From contig BRXU01000016.1 of NCBI GenBank assembly GCA_030267565.1, positions 1,878,501-1,942,500 of the forward strand: DNA of 64,000 nucleotides, written 5' to 3'. Below the pieces are notes generated by a model, which worked only from the letters and a program-made list of their open reading frames with translations, made no database searches and was not told the origin of the DNA. Source of the stretch: Pleodorina starrii (taxonomy: Eukaryota; Chlorophyta; Chlorophyceae; Chlamydomonadales; Volvocaceae). The position numbers and the translations under genes were made by a program. Shown here piece after piece: positions 37,901 to 50,300 of the stretch. Each line of letters opens with the position of its first letter. The first letter of the stretch is position 1.

Positions 37901-40900
37901 CCGGGATCGTGCTTCATGTTTCACACGTGCATCTCGGCTGAGGACGGAGCAGCTGGTGTGCAACTGTGCATGCACCTAAATGCCGACACGGGTAAGTACG
38001 ACACAACATAATGGTTGGCTCCCAGCAACACGCGCGCGCCTGTACCTGGTTGCAGGTGGTGCACACGTCGCTCATCTGGCCCATCATTCCTCCGTTCATT
38101 TGCCCCATGCCGCCTCCGTTCATTTGCCCCATGCCGCCTCCGCTCATCTGGCCCATGCTGCCTCCGCTCATCTGGCCCATCATGCCGTCAGTCGCCGGGC
38201 CCGTGGTTGCTGCACTGCTCATTTGGCCCATGGCCCCGCACAGCTCGACCACCGCCGACCTGGCCTGCATGGTGCTGGGCAGCCTGCGGGGAGGAGGGAA
38301 GGAACGGGCGGGGGGAGTGCGCCCGTCCGTCCGTGTGACACCGGCAGCAACGGCATCACCGCAGACCACACCTAGCTGCGATAGCTGCCGTACCGTGCGT
38401 ACCGTGTTTCTGCCGGGTCTACCGTATCTCGACCTAATCTATTCACTGGTCACTGCATGCGTGCTAACCACCCATCTTGGTCCCGTCACGGCACCACGCC
38501 TAAACGCAAACCACACACGTGCCACCAGCAGCAGCCCGTGTGCACGAGAGGCTCGTCACAACTAACTTGCAACGGCTTTTGGGCATTAGGGGGTATGGTG
38601 GACACACGCAGTGTATGTGGGGCGGGTCCATCCGCCGGTGCATGGCCAGACAGTCAGTGATGAGCAGGATCGGCGGGATCAACGTCTCACAATTCCTAGG
38701 ATTGCATTCCAGCCACCACGCCCTGCCTACGGCATTGCCAGTGGCCAGTGGTTCCGTGGTTCCGGAGCCCCCTTGGAACACCAAAATAAGGCGTCGATCG
38801 AGGCGTGCAATGTGCGTTAGGCCTGATCATCATCATTGCTTAGAACTGTGAACAGTGGAGGCAAAAGCAACAAGTCGCGCGTCTACACCAAAGACGCACC
38901 CTGGGATGGCGGGGAACTGCTTGCACTGCTGTACGACACTGGTGTTACGGCACAGTGGATTGTACGACCGGCAGCCGCCCATGCCGGGCATGTCGACGCA
39001 GATGGTGGCCAGCAGAGTCATGGGGGCGCAGAAGGAGCCGCTCACCAGGCCGGACTGCGAGAAGGGGGGTGGGGGGGAAGGCGCCCAGCGGGGCAGAGAC
39101 ACGAGAGATGCAGCAGGTGCCGGTCGCACTGGTAGTCGGCCTACTCGGAGGAACCCCTCAACGGAAATGCGTCCTGTTGCCCCACTAAGGGAAAAGCACC
39201 GGTGGATAGCCGAGGGCGCCATCGCAGATTCTGTTCCTCAGAACTGGATACAACTGGGAGCGTGGGAGGAGGTTTCGAACGCACAAGGACTCCCATAGGA
39301 CCTACCTCCCGTTACCGAAGAGAGGGAAGACACAAGCGCACCGCCGGTAAGCACAGACAACTAAATGAAGTCAGGAAGGTGGACAAAGTCCCTACAGTCT
39401 GGCTGAACTAACCCAGGGGGCCCAGAGGCGGAACCGACCCCCGGTGACAGCACAGGGGCACGCCTCCTGGTTGCGCTGATACTGCTGACACCTGGGCAGG
39501 GCAGGTGTCCCCTGGCCGAACCGCGCCAACCCACCCCACCCCACCCACTGCACACCGCGTCACCGCTGACAGGCCAGTACCCACCAGGCAAGCCTGGCCG
39601 ATCGTGCAGCCCGGCATATACGGCATCGCCGTACACAGGTTGGTCATGTCCGCGACGATGTTGTCCAGTGGGTACTCGTACGACGCGCACCCGGGCAGGG
39701 ACGAGTTGGAGATGCAGGAAGGCGGTGGGCTGGGAGGCCGGCTAGAAGTGGGCGGCGGCGAGCTGCCGGCTGCGGGGAGCGGCGGCGGCGAGGTCGGTGG
39801 CGGCGGCGAGGGCGGTGGCGGCGAGGGCGGTCGTGGCGGCGCCACAATGCCGTTCCTGTCTCGGGGCATCAGACAGAGCACGGCCGCCGCCTGGCCGTAC
39901 GTGCTGGGATAGGCCCCGGGCGTCGCCTGCCATCTGCAAAAGGCCGTGTGAGGCGCGCACTGCCCCATGTCCATATCGTAGCAGCCCTGGCTGTACGACA
40001 CTGTGTACGACAGGGTGCGGTACACGGGCGGCCAGGGGTGTGGCGGCGTGCGCGTTAGGACGAAGTCGACTTACGTGGTGATGAAGGTCGCTGCTGCATG
40101 GGTGGACAAGGACAGTAATCGAAGCCGCGGCCTTCGCAGGGAGCTCAGGCTCAGGAGCAGGGGCTGGCCAAACGTAGCTGGCGGTTAATGTGCGGTGTCC
40201 CAGCCAGAGAGACGCACCCAGAGGGTCGGGACAGGAGGTGTCCGTGCAGTCCTGGCAGCCCAGCATTGACGAGAGGTCGTACATGTCGCCACATGCCCGG
40301 AGGTGCAGCTCCCTGATGCGCGAGGTGCTGGTGAAGTTGTACGGCGTCATGCAGCTCCGGAACTGCGCGGCATCCGCATAGGAGGCCTGGAGCCTGCGGG
40401 CGGGAGATAGATGCGCGGGCGGGCGGGGAACAAAGGGCGATGCGGCGGGGGTCGGCGGATCTTCGTATCGGTTCTGGGGGCTCGCCCCTGAAACATCCCT
40501 CGCCTGACTTGCTGGAGGCAATATGGGCCACAACGCAAATTTCTAGTAGGCGAAAAGTTATGGGCAGTAGCACTACGAGGTGATGTTTTTGTCGAAGTGG
40601 ATGGGACGAGATGGGCCTCGTGGCCCGCGGCGAAGAGTACAGGACGTCGCCGAATGTACGCCCCCCAAAAGACCCAAGGGACATGTATCCCTATCAGCAG
40701 TCGGACACGATCACTGGTTCTGTAAAACCGCCCGTTGATATGAACTTTTACTTACTGGCTGCACAAGCCGGTGGAGCTGGCGATGTCGGTGTCATCGCTG
40801 CACAGGCTGCTGGCGATCCTCCAGGTGGTGCACAGCGACGAGAAAATCGGTGGGCTCAGGTTCCCGTTTGTACAAAGCCTGTACATGCTGCACCCAATGG

Positions 40901-41054
40901 CCGTTCGAGAAGGCTCCTTGCTGCATACTTCTGTCAATGTTGAGTGCGAGACGACGGGCGGCTCCGAGCAAGTTTGGGCGGCTGTCAACGCCACAAGTGA
41001 CAGCGAAGCCAAGGCAAACGCAAGTAGATGTAAGGTTCGGGTGTCGTTCTTCAT
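34904..41054 (-). CDS. CTR3: Secreted Cys-Met protein with Met-rich insert and basic Pro-rich tail (CTR3-like)
   Basis: Nine exons, minus strand: 41054-40756, 40393-40218, 40000-39585, 39054-38900, 38283-38046, 37297-36917, 36379-36225, 36063-35967, 35419-34904; 810 residues, phases consistent. It starts with a signal peptide (TLHLLAFALASLSLVALTAA) and the same eight-Cys domain as the CTR gene. It has six strict Cys-Met motifs (for example CTGMPGMDGCSAFRDWC and CADMPGMGGCRSYNPLC). Exon 5 inserts five MGQM repeats. Where the CTR gene continues into membrane exons, this gene's final exon runs into about 100 residues of SPPP/KRSPPP repeats ending PPPKRKQQ. There is no membrane segment. Chlamydomonas CTR3 likewise lacks the membrane domain and is thought to be soluble; a periplasmic or cell-wall copper-binding role is inferred. 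Whether this gene or the next (44312-51204) is the true CTR3 ortholog cannot be decided here. Confidence 0.85.
38071..38189 (-). repeat. 24-bp coding minisatellite encoding Met-rich repeats
   Basis: Five 24-bp units start at 38071, 38095, 38119, 38143 and 38167 and encode GGGMGQMS or GGGMGQMN. The array lies inside a gamma exon of the secreted Cys-Met gene, making it 238 bp instead of 85-97 bp. Clustered Met residues are known Cu(I) ligands in copper-import proteins. Confidence 0.93.
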
Positions 41055-41255
41055 TTCTTCTGCCCCAAACGTCAAAGGCAGCACTTGGCCGATCACTAGA
41101 AGTTGCAGCGCATCACTTGAGCACCAAAATAATATTTGAATCCCGCTCTTCCGTGAAAAGTTAGTCGACTTTCGTTGTCCCCGGTCAGTCACGGTGTCAC
41201 ACTCTTTCGAGTGATGAGTTCCCGCCGCCTCTCCTCGACCGCCTGAAATATCCAA

Positions 41256-41346
41256 GTACGTGCCTCACTAAGATGAATTAATATGTGTGCTTAGATCTTG
41301 CGTATGGAAGGGACGGTTTGTACCGTACAAATTCTACAATGTGTAC
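41256..41346 (-). promoter_or_regulatory. Cluster of four GTAC cores upstream of CTR3-like gene
   Basis: GTAC at 41256, 41320, 41325 and 41343, about 200-290 bases upstream of the start codon at 41054. The arrangement resembles the cluster upstream of the CTR gene and may be copper-response elements bound by a CRR1-like regulator (inference). Confidence 0.42.
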
Positions 41347-42138
41347 GCGTAGCCGATTTAAGTTGTATGCAGGTTTAAGGCCGGCTCGTAAATTGAACTG
41401 CTCCCTAGTTGATACTACCGGTGAACGATCCGCCCAAGGCGCAACTGGTTTCGTAATCCCTGCCCGACGGTTAACTCCTTACCTGGCGAAGTAAATTCGC
41501 AGTCTATTAGTTCTGCCTGATCATCACAGTTTCCATACATCTCCGATTGAGATCCAGTTGCGGTCAACAAAGGCTCGCTTCCGTCGTCTTCCACCAGCCC
41601 AGATCAAATCCATTACTCATCGTAACTCCCGCGCAGACAGCAGCTGTGGCTTATTAATTCCGAAATTTCTTGTCTAAGGATTACAAAATATAAAGGTTTC
41701 CTTACGCAACTCCAGTCTGATGCGGCTTGAACAGGCTTGAACAGCCGTCGTCGGGAACAATTAAAGTCTTGCCTTTGTCGCAGAACTGGTGTACCGGTAC
41801 ATTCTAAGGAATCATCTGCGACTTCTCTCCCGGTAAGCTATCTTAAGGGCTGTACGGGGTTGCATCCAGGACAATGGCGATTACCGGGTGCGCCCGCCTC
41901 TGTAAATAATGGCATCCCCATCGGTTCGTAAGGTTCGTACTGTATGCTGCAGTCGGTACACGCCGTGGCGTGTGACCGCACCCACGCGCGCATGGACCAC
42001 ATCCATGCATCGCGTGTTTTAGATGGCGTTGCAAATATGACAACCCCAATGCAAATTTCATTGTGGCGGCTCCAGTCCTCCTGCTGCTGTTGCAGCTTCC
42101 GTGCGTCACCCATGACAGTCGCGTCCGCTGTGTATCCT

Positions 42139-42193
42139 CCTTTCTGGTAGGAGTAGGGCGCGTTTTCTGCGTGCCCTACTCCTACCAGAAAGG
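42139..42193. other. Perfect 21-bp hairpin with interlocking second arm
   Basis: Arms 42139-42159 and 42173-42193 are perfect reverse complements (21 bp, 13-base loop). The loop sequence gcgttttctgc (42160-42170) is itself complementary to gcagaaaacgc at 42209-42219, so the two pairings interlock. It could be a small mobile-element remnant or a structured RNA. Confidence 0.85.
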
Positions 42194-44311
42194 TAAGGGT
42201 AGGGCACTGCAGAAAACGCCAATAGGATGCTGAGTGATGCTTGCTGTGTGTGCCCGCTGATGCCGTGTGTGTGGGGTGGGCGGATGGGGCGGCGGACTTC
42301 TCCTCACTTGCGGCTTCGCAGCTCACACACACACACACACACCGGCTGCCGTCGTTACATGTGCACGTTGGCCGCATGCAGCCATGCACCGAGAGCGCTA
42401 TCGCTCATGAGCTTGGATGCATAGCGTAGGTTGCGCTACCCCGCGCGATCACCATCATATCGCCGGCGGGACACATACGTAAAACCCTTACTTGGGTGCA
42501 GCGGTCGGCCATATATTCAGACAGCCCTTGCAACCAAGCAAGCAATTACACATAGCGCACACACAGCACGCACGAGGACACACGCGCACACACACCTGCG
42601 TGCGGGACACGCGCGCAGGCACCCCGCCGATCGAGGGTGCTGCTCCCTGATGATGATCCCATCACGGCCCCCGGCAGCACGTGCACACACGAAGCCGCCG
42701 TCGCTGGTCTAGTGAATTCACACATTGACTCAACACACTGAACACATCCAAGCGGAAATAAAGCTCTACTGCCGGGCAACACGACTGCTGCACGAGCTGA
42801 ACAAACCTGCCTGCCTGCGCTAGCACACACGCGCTGCTGCAGTACGCGCACACACACACGTGACACGTCGTCTGCCAAGCATGCGCAATAATAAGTGAGG
42901 CACGTACTCACGCATCCACACGCACGCTGCACCAACGACCTAGGAGCGAGGCGGTGGTGGGTCTCCACCGCTGCGCGGCCAACGTCCGATTACGATAATG
43001 ATCGGGAACACACACACATACACATACACACACCGATACAAGCCAACGCCTTGCGTTGCCATTAACGAACGACCACATCTTAGGCGAAACAGCTGGTTTG
43101 CAAGCGGCTATCGGGAGGACGGTTAAGGCGGGAAGGACTCCATGCGGTGTGATGCTGCGCCGACCCCGCCGCCGCCGACCCCGCCGCTGCTGCCGCTGAT
43201 CATGAAATGGGTGAGGGCCACGTAAGAATTGTACTTCATCCGTTGGTCCGGACAGACAAGAGGTACTTGGCCAACCAGGCAGTTTGCAAGCATGCGGCGC
43301 TACTACGTGAGGTAAATCAATGGACCAGCGCAGAACCGCAGATTGATAGAGTCTAACGCCGCCGCGTGTGCTGCGGACTGCAGACGCAGCTGCGCCGCCT
43401 ACGTCCTTTTTCGCGAGCGAGCACGAACATGGGATCGATGCAACGAAGGTGCGTGGCAGTGCGTGACGGTGGCGGCGACGGGGGCGGCGTTGGCGCGTTA
43501 CGTTGGGTCGCGCCCCCCTCACCTCCCATAGCAGTGAGCTTGCGCGCGCGCGGCCGCGTGTGCGTTATTACGTGCTGCGAGTCAAAACGAAATGAGCGAA
43601 ACGCCGCCCGCCGCACGCACCGCGCGCTCTCGCGCCACCCGCCGGCCATGCATGCACGATGACGACAACTACACGAAAAATAAGCTGAAGAAAAACAACT
43701 GCTCGCGACCAACGCAACACTAGCCACAGATACTCAGCAGTCTCCTAAACACGCCAAACAGCAACCAGTAGCCACCAACTGAAGAGGTGCAATAGCGAGT
43801 AGTAGAAACGCACCAACACGCTTGGCAACACGATCAAAGGATTTGGGGCTAGCTACGAATAAACGTAGGTAGGCGAGCAGCAGGTAGAATCCAAAGGGGC
43901 TGGCTGGCTAGGGGTACAGGTCCTCTCTTTGACTGCTGTGCGTGTCTTGCGCTGCCAGCGCGAGAGGTAAGGCCCATGAGAGGCCCATGGGATTGCTGCG
44001 GCACCCTGCGTGTAGTCCTCATATGCCCCACGGTGCGGTGGCAGCAGGCAGCACGTCTGGGTACGTGGGTAGGATAGGTCGCCAGCACAGCCGCCCCCGC
44101 GGCGCGGCGCGCCGTCAGCGACAGCTACACCGTGGGTCGGCGAATGAACGAACGCACAAACAAACAAACGACGCACACGGACGGACGGACGCACGAACTC
44201 AGCAGCTGCTGTGCTAAAAGCGCTCGAAACGCAGCAGCATACGGTACAAACAGGGAGTCTCCCCAGGGTGCCGGAATGAGGCCCGGGCCGAAGGCTGGCG
44301 GCTGGCAGCGC

Positions 44312-47300
44312 TCAGCGCCGCTTCCGCGGCGGAGGCTTGGCCGCTGCCGGAGAGGGCGACTTGCTTGCGATTGGCGACGGCGGCTTGGGTGAAGGCGGCT
44401 TTGCGGGGGATGGCGACGATTTGGGCGACGGCTTGGGTGAAGGCAGCTTTGCGGGGGACGGAAGCGGTTTGGGTGACGGCTTGGGTGAAGGCGATTTGAT
44501 AGACGGTGGAAGAAGCTTTGCTGGTGGCGAGCTGGGGGGGCTGGAAGGTGGCGGTGAGGGCTTCTTGCAGTAGTAGCTAACGCTGCTGCTGCTGCTGCTG
44601 GTGTTGCTGCTGCCCGCTCCGGTCTCCCAGGCCGCTGATGCCGCGCACCAGCCCTGGTAGGTGCTGCAGCCCTCCAGCCCCGCAGTGGCGCTGCCGACGG
44701 CGCAAAAGGAGGTCAGCGGGACCAGGTAGTCGGGGCAGGACATCTGGAGAGGAGGGGGACGGGGACCGGGGCAAGAGGGAGGAAGCGGTGGTGAAGGCGG
44801 GGCAAGGGGCGGGGCGGCGGCGGGGGACGAGAGGTAAAGGCAGAGTGAGGGGAAGGGGAATGTTGCAACCTGAACAATTGCGGCGGGTTGCGGACGCAAA
44901 CACAGATTGTGAAGCGACGGGGGTAACGTTTAGGGCTGGCACTCGCACTCGCACCCGCACCCGTCCCAGCGGAGGCGCCCAACATGCCCACCTCCCTGCT
45001 GGTCCGTGCCCTGGCCCCCCCAGGGGGAGAGGTGCCCAGCACCCATCAAGGCTGCACGCGCCATGCCGGAGGGCGCCTAGCACGGTGCTGTTCCGGGCAC
45101 AACAAGGACGGAGCCCACCCATCCATTGTGGATAGCTCCCGCAACAGAACGGAGGGAGCCACGCACTAGCGTTGTCACCACCCTCAGACGTCTCCTGCTG
45201 CAGGCACCGACCAGCACCGGGGAAGCCCTAGGATGGCTGGCTCGCACTCGGACGACATGAACGCGGACATGCACGCACACGCCCGCCCCTTCGTTCGATC
45301 CATCTCGACCCGCGCGCTGTCAGCCGCGCGCACCATGTTGCAGTTGGCGCAGAGGGTGTTGGACTGGTTGACGGCCCCGCACAGCTTTACCACCGCTGCC
45401 TTGGCCTGCATGGTGCTGGGCAGCCTGCGGGCAGGGAGGAGGTGGAGGAGGAGCAGTAGGGTGGCAGGAGAGGTTGTTACATGGGTTTCCAGCTCACTTT
45501 CCTCCTTTGAAAAGCTAAACAGCAGCAGCAGCAGCAACAGCAGCAGCACGAAGGACAGCGTTATGAAGTCCACACGGCGGCAACTCACTCACTCACCCTG
45601 GGATGGCGGGGAACTGCTTGCATTGCTGTACGACACTGGTGTTACGACACAGCGGATTGTACGACCGGCAGCCGCCCATGCCGGGCATGTCGACGCAGAT
45701 GGTGGCCAGCAGAGTCATGGGGGCGCAGAAGGAGCCTCTCACCAGGCCGGACTGCGGGACAGGAGTAAAAGGAATGCGTGGAGCATGAGGGATAGGCCAG
45801 TTGTGAAAGCCCTTGGCGTCTTTGCTGTACAAGTAAGAGCCACAAACATTCCAGTCTGTTGAGAAATAAAGGCGCCGTGCGTTTACCTAATTGAGGGCTC
45901 CCTTCGTGCTCAGGTGATCATCTATCCCGCCTATTCTTCGAACGTTGCTGAGCAGCAAATGCCAAAGCGCCATGCATGTATGCTTTTTTATTGCTGTACG
46001 CATTTGGTAGATAGCGGACCGGTGTTTTCTTACCTTGCAGGCCTGGTCGATGGTGCAGCCGGGCATGTACGGCATTGCCGTACACAGATTCGCCACGTCA
46101 GCGAGGATGTTGACCAACGGGTACTGGTACGACGCGCACTCGGGCAGGGAGGAGTTGGTGACGCAGAGAGCAGGAGGCGGCGGCGGAGACGGCGGGCTGG
46201 GCGGTGAGGGCTTCTTGCAGTAGTAGCTAACGCTGCTGCTGCTGGTGGTGTTGTTGCTGCTGCCCGCTCCGGTCTCCCAGGCCGCTGACGCCGCGCACCA
46301 GCCCTGGTAGGTGCTGCAGCCCTCCAGCCCCGCAGTGGCGCTGCCGACGGCGCAAAAGGAGGTCAGCGGGACCAGGTAGTCGGGGCAGGACATCTGGAGA
46401 GGAGGAGGGGGACAACGAAGGGGGAGGCATTGATACCGTGGTCTCCATTCCGGGAGGCACCCGGCCAGCAAATACACATATGCAGCTGGAGACCGGCAGC
46501 AGCAGCAGAGCAGCCATTTCATCATACATGCAAAGGAGTGGGCCCCGCGTAATCATCATGCGCAGTTGCGTGCGCACATTCCTAAGACGCAGGTTAACAG
46601 ATCTCATCATGACACCAGCATTGATGAAGTCGCGTGATGTGTTTTTGACCGCCTGTCTGTTGACGCCATACCAACACAAATTAAGGTCTTGGGGTGCCCA
46701 GTGCCCTCAGTTAGTTGACGCACGCACCATGGTGCAGTTGGCGCAGAGGGGGTTGGACTGGTTGACGGCCCCGCACAGCTTGACCACCGCTGCCTTGGCC
46801 TGCATGGTGCTGGGCAGCCTGCGGGCAGGGAGGAGGTGGAGGAGGTTGCGGAGAGGGAAGGAACGGGGGGGGAAAAGGGCGAGGGAGGATGCGGTGGATC
46901 ACGAATGGACGGAATAGGAGGCACGCACGCACGCACACACGCACGAGGTGCAGCGCCTCGAGGAGGGAGAGGAGAAAGGCATTGCGTGCGTGGGGGTGCG
47001 CAACGGGGCACAACTAACCGCGCATGGCTAGGGCATTCTTCGAATTTTGCGGCTTCAAATTTTGCGGTCCCGGTGCCCATTTCGTTCCCGGTGATCACTC
47101 AACGGCCATGATCAGCCAGCAACCCACGCACGCACGCACCCTGGGATGGCGGGGAACTGCTTGCACTGCTGTACGACACTGGTGTTACGGCACAGCGGAT
47201 TGTACGACCGGCAGCCGCCCATGCCGGGCATGTCGACGCAGATGGTGGCCAGCAGAGTCATGGGGGCGCAGAAGGAGCCGCTCACCAGGCCAGACTGCGG

Positions 47301-50300
47301 GGTGTGGGGAAGGGGAGCGGGGGGAGAAGGGGTCAGCGGTGGGGCAGTGCGGATCAGGATGCGAAGTGCGTTGAGGAGGAGCACTCTGGGCAAGGTGGGC
47401 GATCGAAAACCCATCGCACCAACCGTTCAGAATGACGTGCGGCTGCCCCTCCAGTCATCAATGCAAGGCCGTGCACAGTTAGTTGCAGTGATCCCCGCCC
47501 TCCAAAATGTGGCGAAAGAAATGAATCTAGCCAGCCCACCTTGCAGGCCTGCTCGATGGTGCAGCCGGGCATGTACGGCATTGCGGTACACAGGTTGGCC
47601 ACGTCAGCGAGGATGTTGGCAGGGGGGTACTGGTAGGAGGCGCACTCGGGCAGGGAGGAGTTGGTGACGCAGAGAGGAGGAGGCGGGGGCGGCGGGCTGG
47701 GCGGGGTGGGTGGCGATGAGGGCTTCTTGCAGTAGTAGCTAACGCTGCTGTTGCTGGTGTTGTTGCTGCTGCCCGCTCCGGTCTCCCAGGCCGCTGATGC
47801 CGCGCACCAGCCCTGGTAGGTGCTGCAGCCCTCCAGCCCCGCAGTGGCGCTGCCGACGGCGCAAAAGGAGGTCAGCGGGACCAGGTAGTCGGGGCAGGAC
47901 ATCTGGAAAAGGAGGGGGCGACCGGGGCAAGAGGGAGGAAGCGGGGAGGGATGGAAGCGGGGGGGGGTTCGCTCTCGGTTCCGCAAGCACACACTTCCAA
48001 AACGTGTAGCGAGTACCCTAGTACCCGAGTACCCGTGCACGGCACGGCAGAGGGCTGTCGATATCGAAAGCGAGACATGCATCACGATGGGCCAACGGCA
48101 GTCGTTACTCGGCACGTCGATAGCTATCTGCCATCTCGACCCACATACACCCGGGTCTTGGGGTGCGTGACCATTGTCCTCCGCCAGTCCCCGCACGAAC
48201 GCACGCACCATGGTACAGTTGGCGCAGAGGGGGTTGGACTGGTTGACGGCCCCGCACAGCTTGACCACCGCTGCCTTGGCCTGCATGGTGCTGGGCAGCC
48301 TGCGGGCAGGGAGGAGGTGGAGGAGGTTGGGGGGAGGGAAGGAACGGGAAGGGAAAAGGGCGAGGGAGCTTGCGAGGAGGGAAGGAACGGGGGGACCGAG
48401 CCGATGACGCTGATAGATGGTGGCTGCAGAAAGATAGATTTGGGCTTGAACGATGAACCCCCCTCGGCAGCAGCGCACGCATTCTCGGCAGTGAACACGT
48501 CAGCAGGGGACGGGACGAGCACCTGGTTTCCAGATACAATCTCATCGAAGCGGATGTTCGTTCGTTGCCCAGCACAATAACTTGCCAGGCAGGAAAGGTT
48601 CCGTACAGCGCAGGTAGATTAAGCTGTTCGCTGTTCCAACATTTTACCTGCCTGTAGCCCGGCTGCAGGTGCCGTATATGTCCCGTACACAGTACACGCG
48701 CGAATACATACAAATATACCGGCGGCGGTTCGATACCAGTCAAAGGCCTCCCAAACCCATCCGAGCGCTGCGGCGCGCATACAGCACTCACCCTGGGATG
48801 GCGGGGAACTGCTTGCACTGCTGTACGACACCGGTGTTACGACACAGTGGATTGTACGACCGGCAGCCGCCCATGCCGGGCATGTCGACGCAGATGGTGG
48901 CCAGCAGAGTCATGGGGGCGCAGAAGGAGCCGCTCACCAGGCCGGACTGCGGGGACGGGGGGAAGGGGGGGCGGGAGCGGGGGCAAAACCAGCGACAAGG
49001 GCGTGGTGGTGCAGATCCGAGGTCCGGGGCACGGAGGGGCAGGCACGGCCGGCATCGCGGCAAGAACATGCGATCAAGGAGAGACCTGGCAAGGGGCGAA
49101 GGAGCCTGGGGCCTGGGACCTGGGATGGATGACGAGGAGCACCGGTTTGGGAGGCGAAGCGACGACGATGCGGCGTAAGCATTCGACGTAAGCACTGCGG
49201 TGGTGCGGTTGCACTGCGCCGTATGCGATTGCGGCCTTAAGGCGGCGGCTGTTCGAAACGGTGGATCAGCAACACCCACACGTCACCCGGGGGGACACGT
49301 TATAAAGCATTCCACCTAGATGCCGGGCGACTCTCCAGGGCTCTGAGGACCCGGCAGTGGGAGTACGGCGCTACCGCCCCGCGCTGATGGATGGCGTTAC
49401 CTTGCAGGCCTGCTCGATGGTGCAGCCAGGCATGTACGGCATTGCCGTACACAAGTTGGCCACGTCGGCGGCGATGTTGGCAAGGGGGTACTGGTAGGAA
49501 GCGCACTCGGGCAGGGAGGAGTTGGAGACGCAGAGAGGAGGAGGCGGGGGCGAGGCCGGCGGAGGGGAGCTGGCGGCGAGGGGCGACGGAGAGCTGGCGG
49601 CCAAGGGCGGTGGCGGCGGCGCCAGCGCTGGCTCCGGCGGCGGCGAGGGCGGCCGGGGCGGCGCGTCCCTCAGGTTCTTCATACACAGCACGCTGGCCCC
49701 GGCAGCGCACAGCTGGTCCAGCCCACCGCACTGGTCCATGGGCATCCCGATGCAACCGGCGCTCAGAGAGGCTGATGACCATATCAGCCAGCAGCAGCCA
49801 GCAGCCAGCAGCCAGCAGCCAGCAGCCAGCAGCCAGCAGCCAGCAGCCAGCCGACCGTTGTCGCCGCAAACGACGCAGGACCGACCCACGGATCAGTGGA
49901 TGGATGGCACACGCACACACACACACGCACGCAAGCACGCACGCACGCACGCGGAGGGCGTCTCGTCAGCATATGTACGGAAGTACGGAAGCACCAAGAT
50001 GACGTTCAACACCGTTATCAAGGGCCACGCGGCTCAGCAACAATGTGAAGCGGCTGCCAGTCGATCAGCCGCTACCGGTGGCAGGCAGACAGACAGGCGG
50101 GCACCGATGGCATGCAGGAACCGGTGGCGGGCTGTAGATAACTAGAGGCGCCTTGCAAGCCCCAAGTATATCGCCCGTCCGCCTTGCCCCTAATGTACAT
50201 GCGTACGGTAGCAATGCCGCCGCAAGGCATGGCATGACAAGCTGCGCTGCAGCGCTGGTAAGGCAGACAGCTGCGATCTTGATCTGGGTCTGGATCTGAT

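Larger units (their letters stand above)
41055..44311. other. Intergenic region between the two soluble Cys-Met genes
   Basis: About 3.3 kb, AT-rich up to about 41950 and then mixed with CA runs (42317-42341, 42555-42600). It contains a striking hairpin (42139-42193). Minus-strand TGTAA motifs at 42546-42550 and 42355-42359 are the nearest candidate poly(A) signals for the upstream gene, 1.8-2 kb from its stop. No gene is supported. Confidence 0.5.
26905..48946 (-). repeat. Seven near-identical copies of a 155-bp Cys-Met exon (beta exon)
   Basis: Copies: 48946-48792, 47294-47140, 45751-45597, 39054-38900, 36379-36225, 29601-29447, 27059-26905. Each starts SGLVSGSFCAPM or close to it, contains CVDMPGMGGCRSYNPLC (CADM in one), and ends in KQFPAIP plus a split Gly. 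Each is exactly 155 bp and enters in phase 0 and leaves in phase 2. They differ by only a few bases although they belong to three genes spread over 22 kb. Confidence 0.92.
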
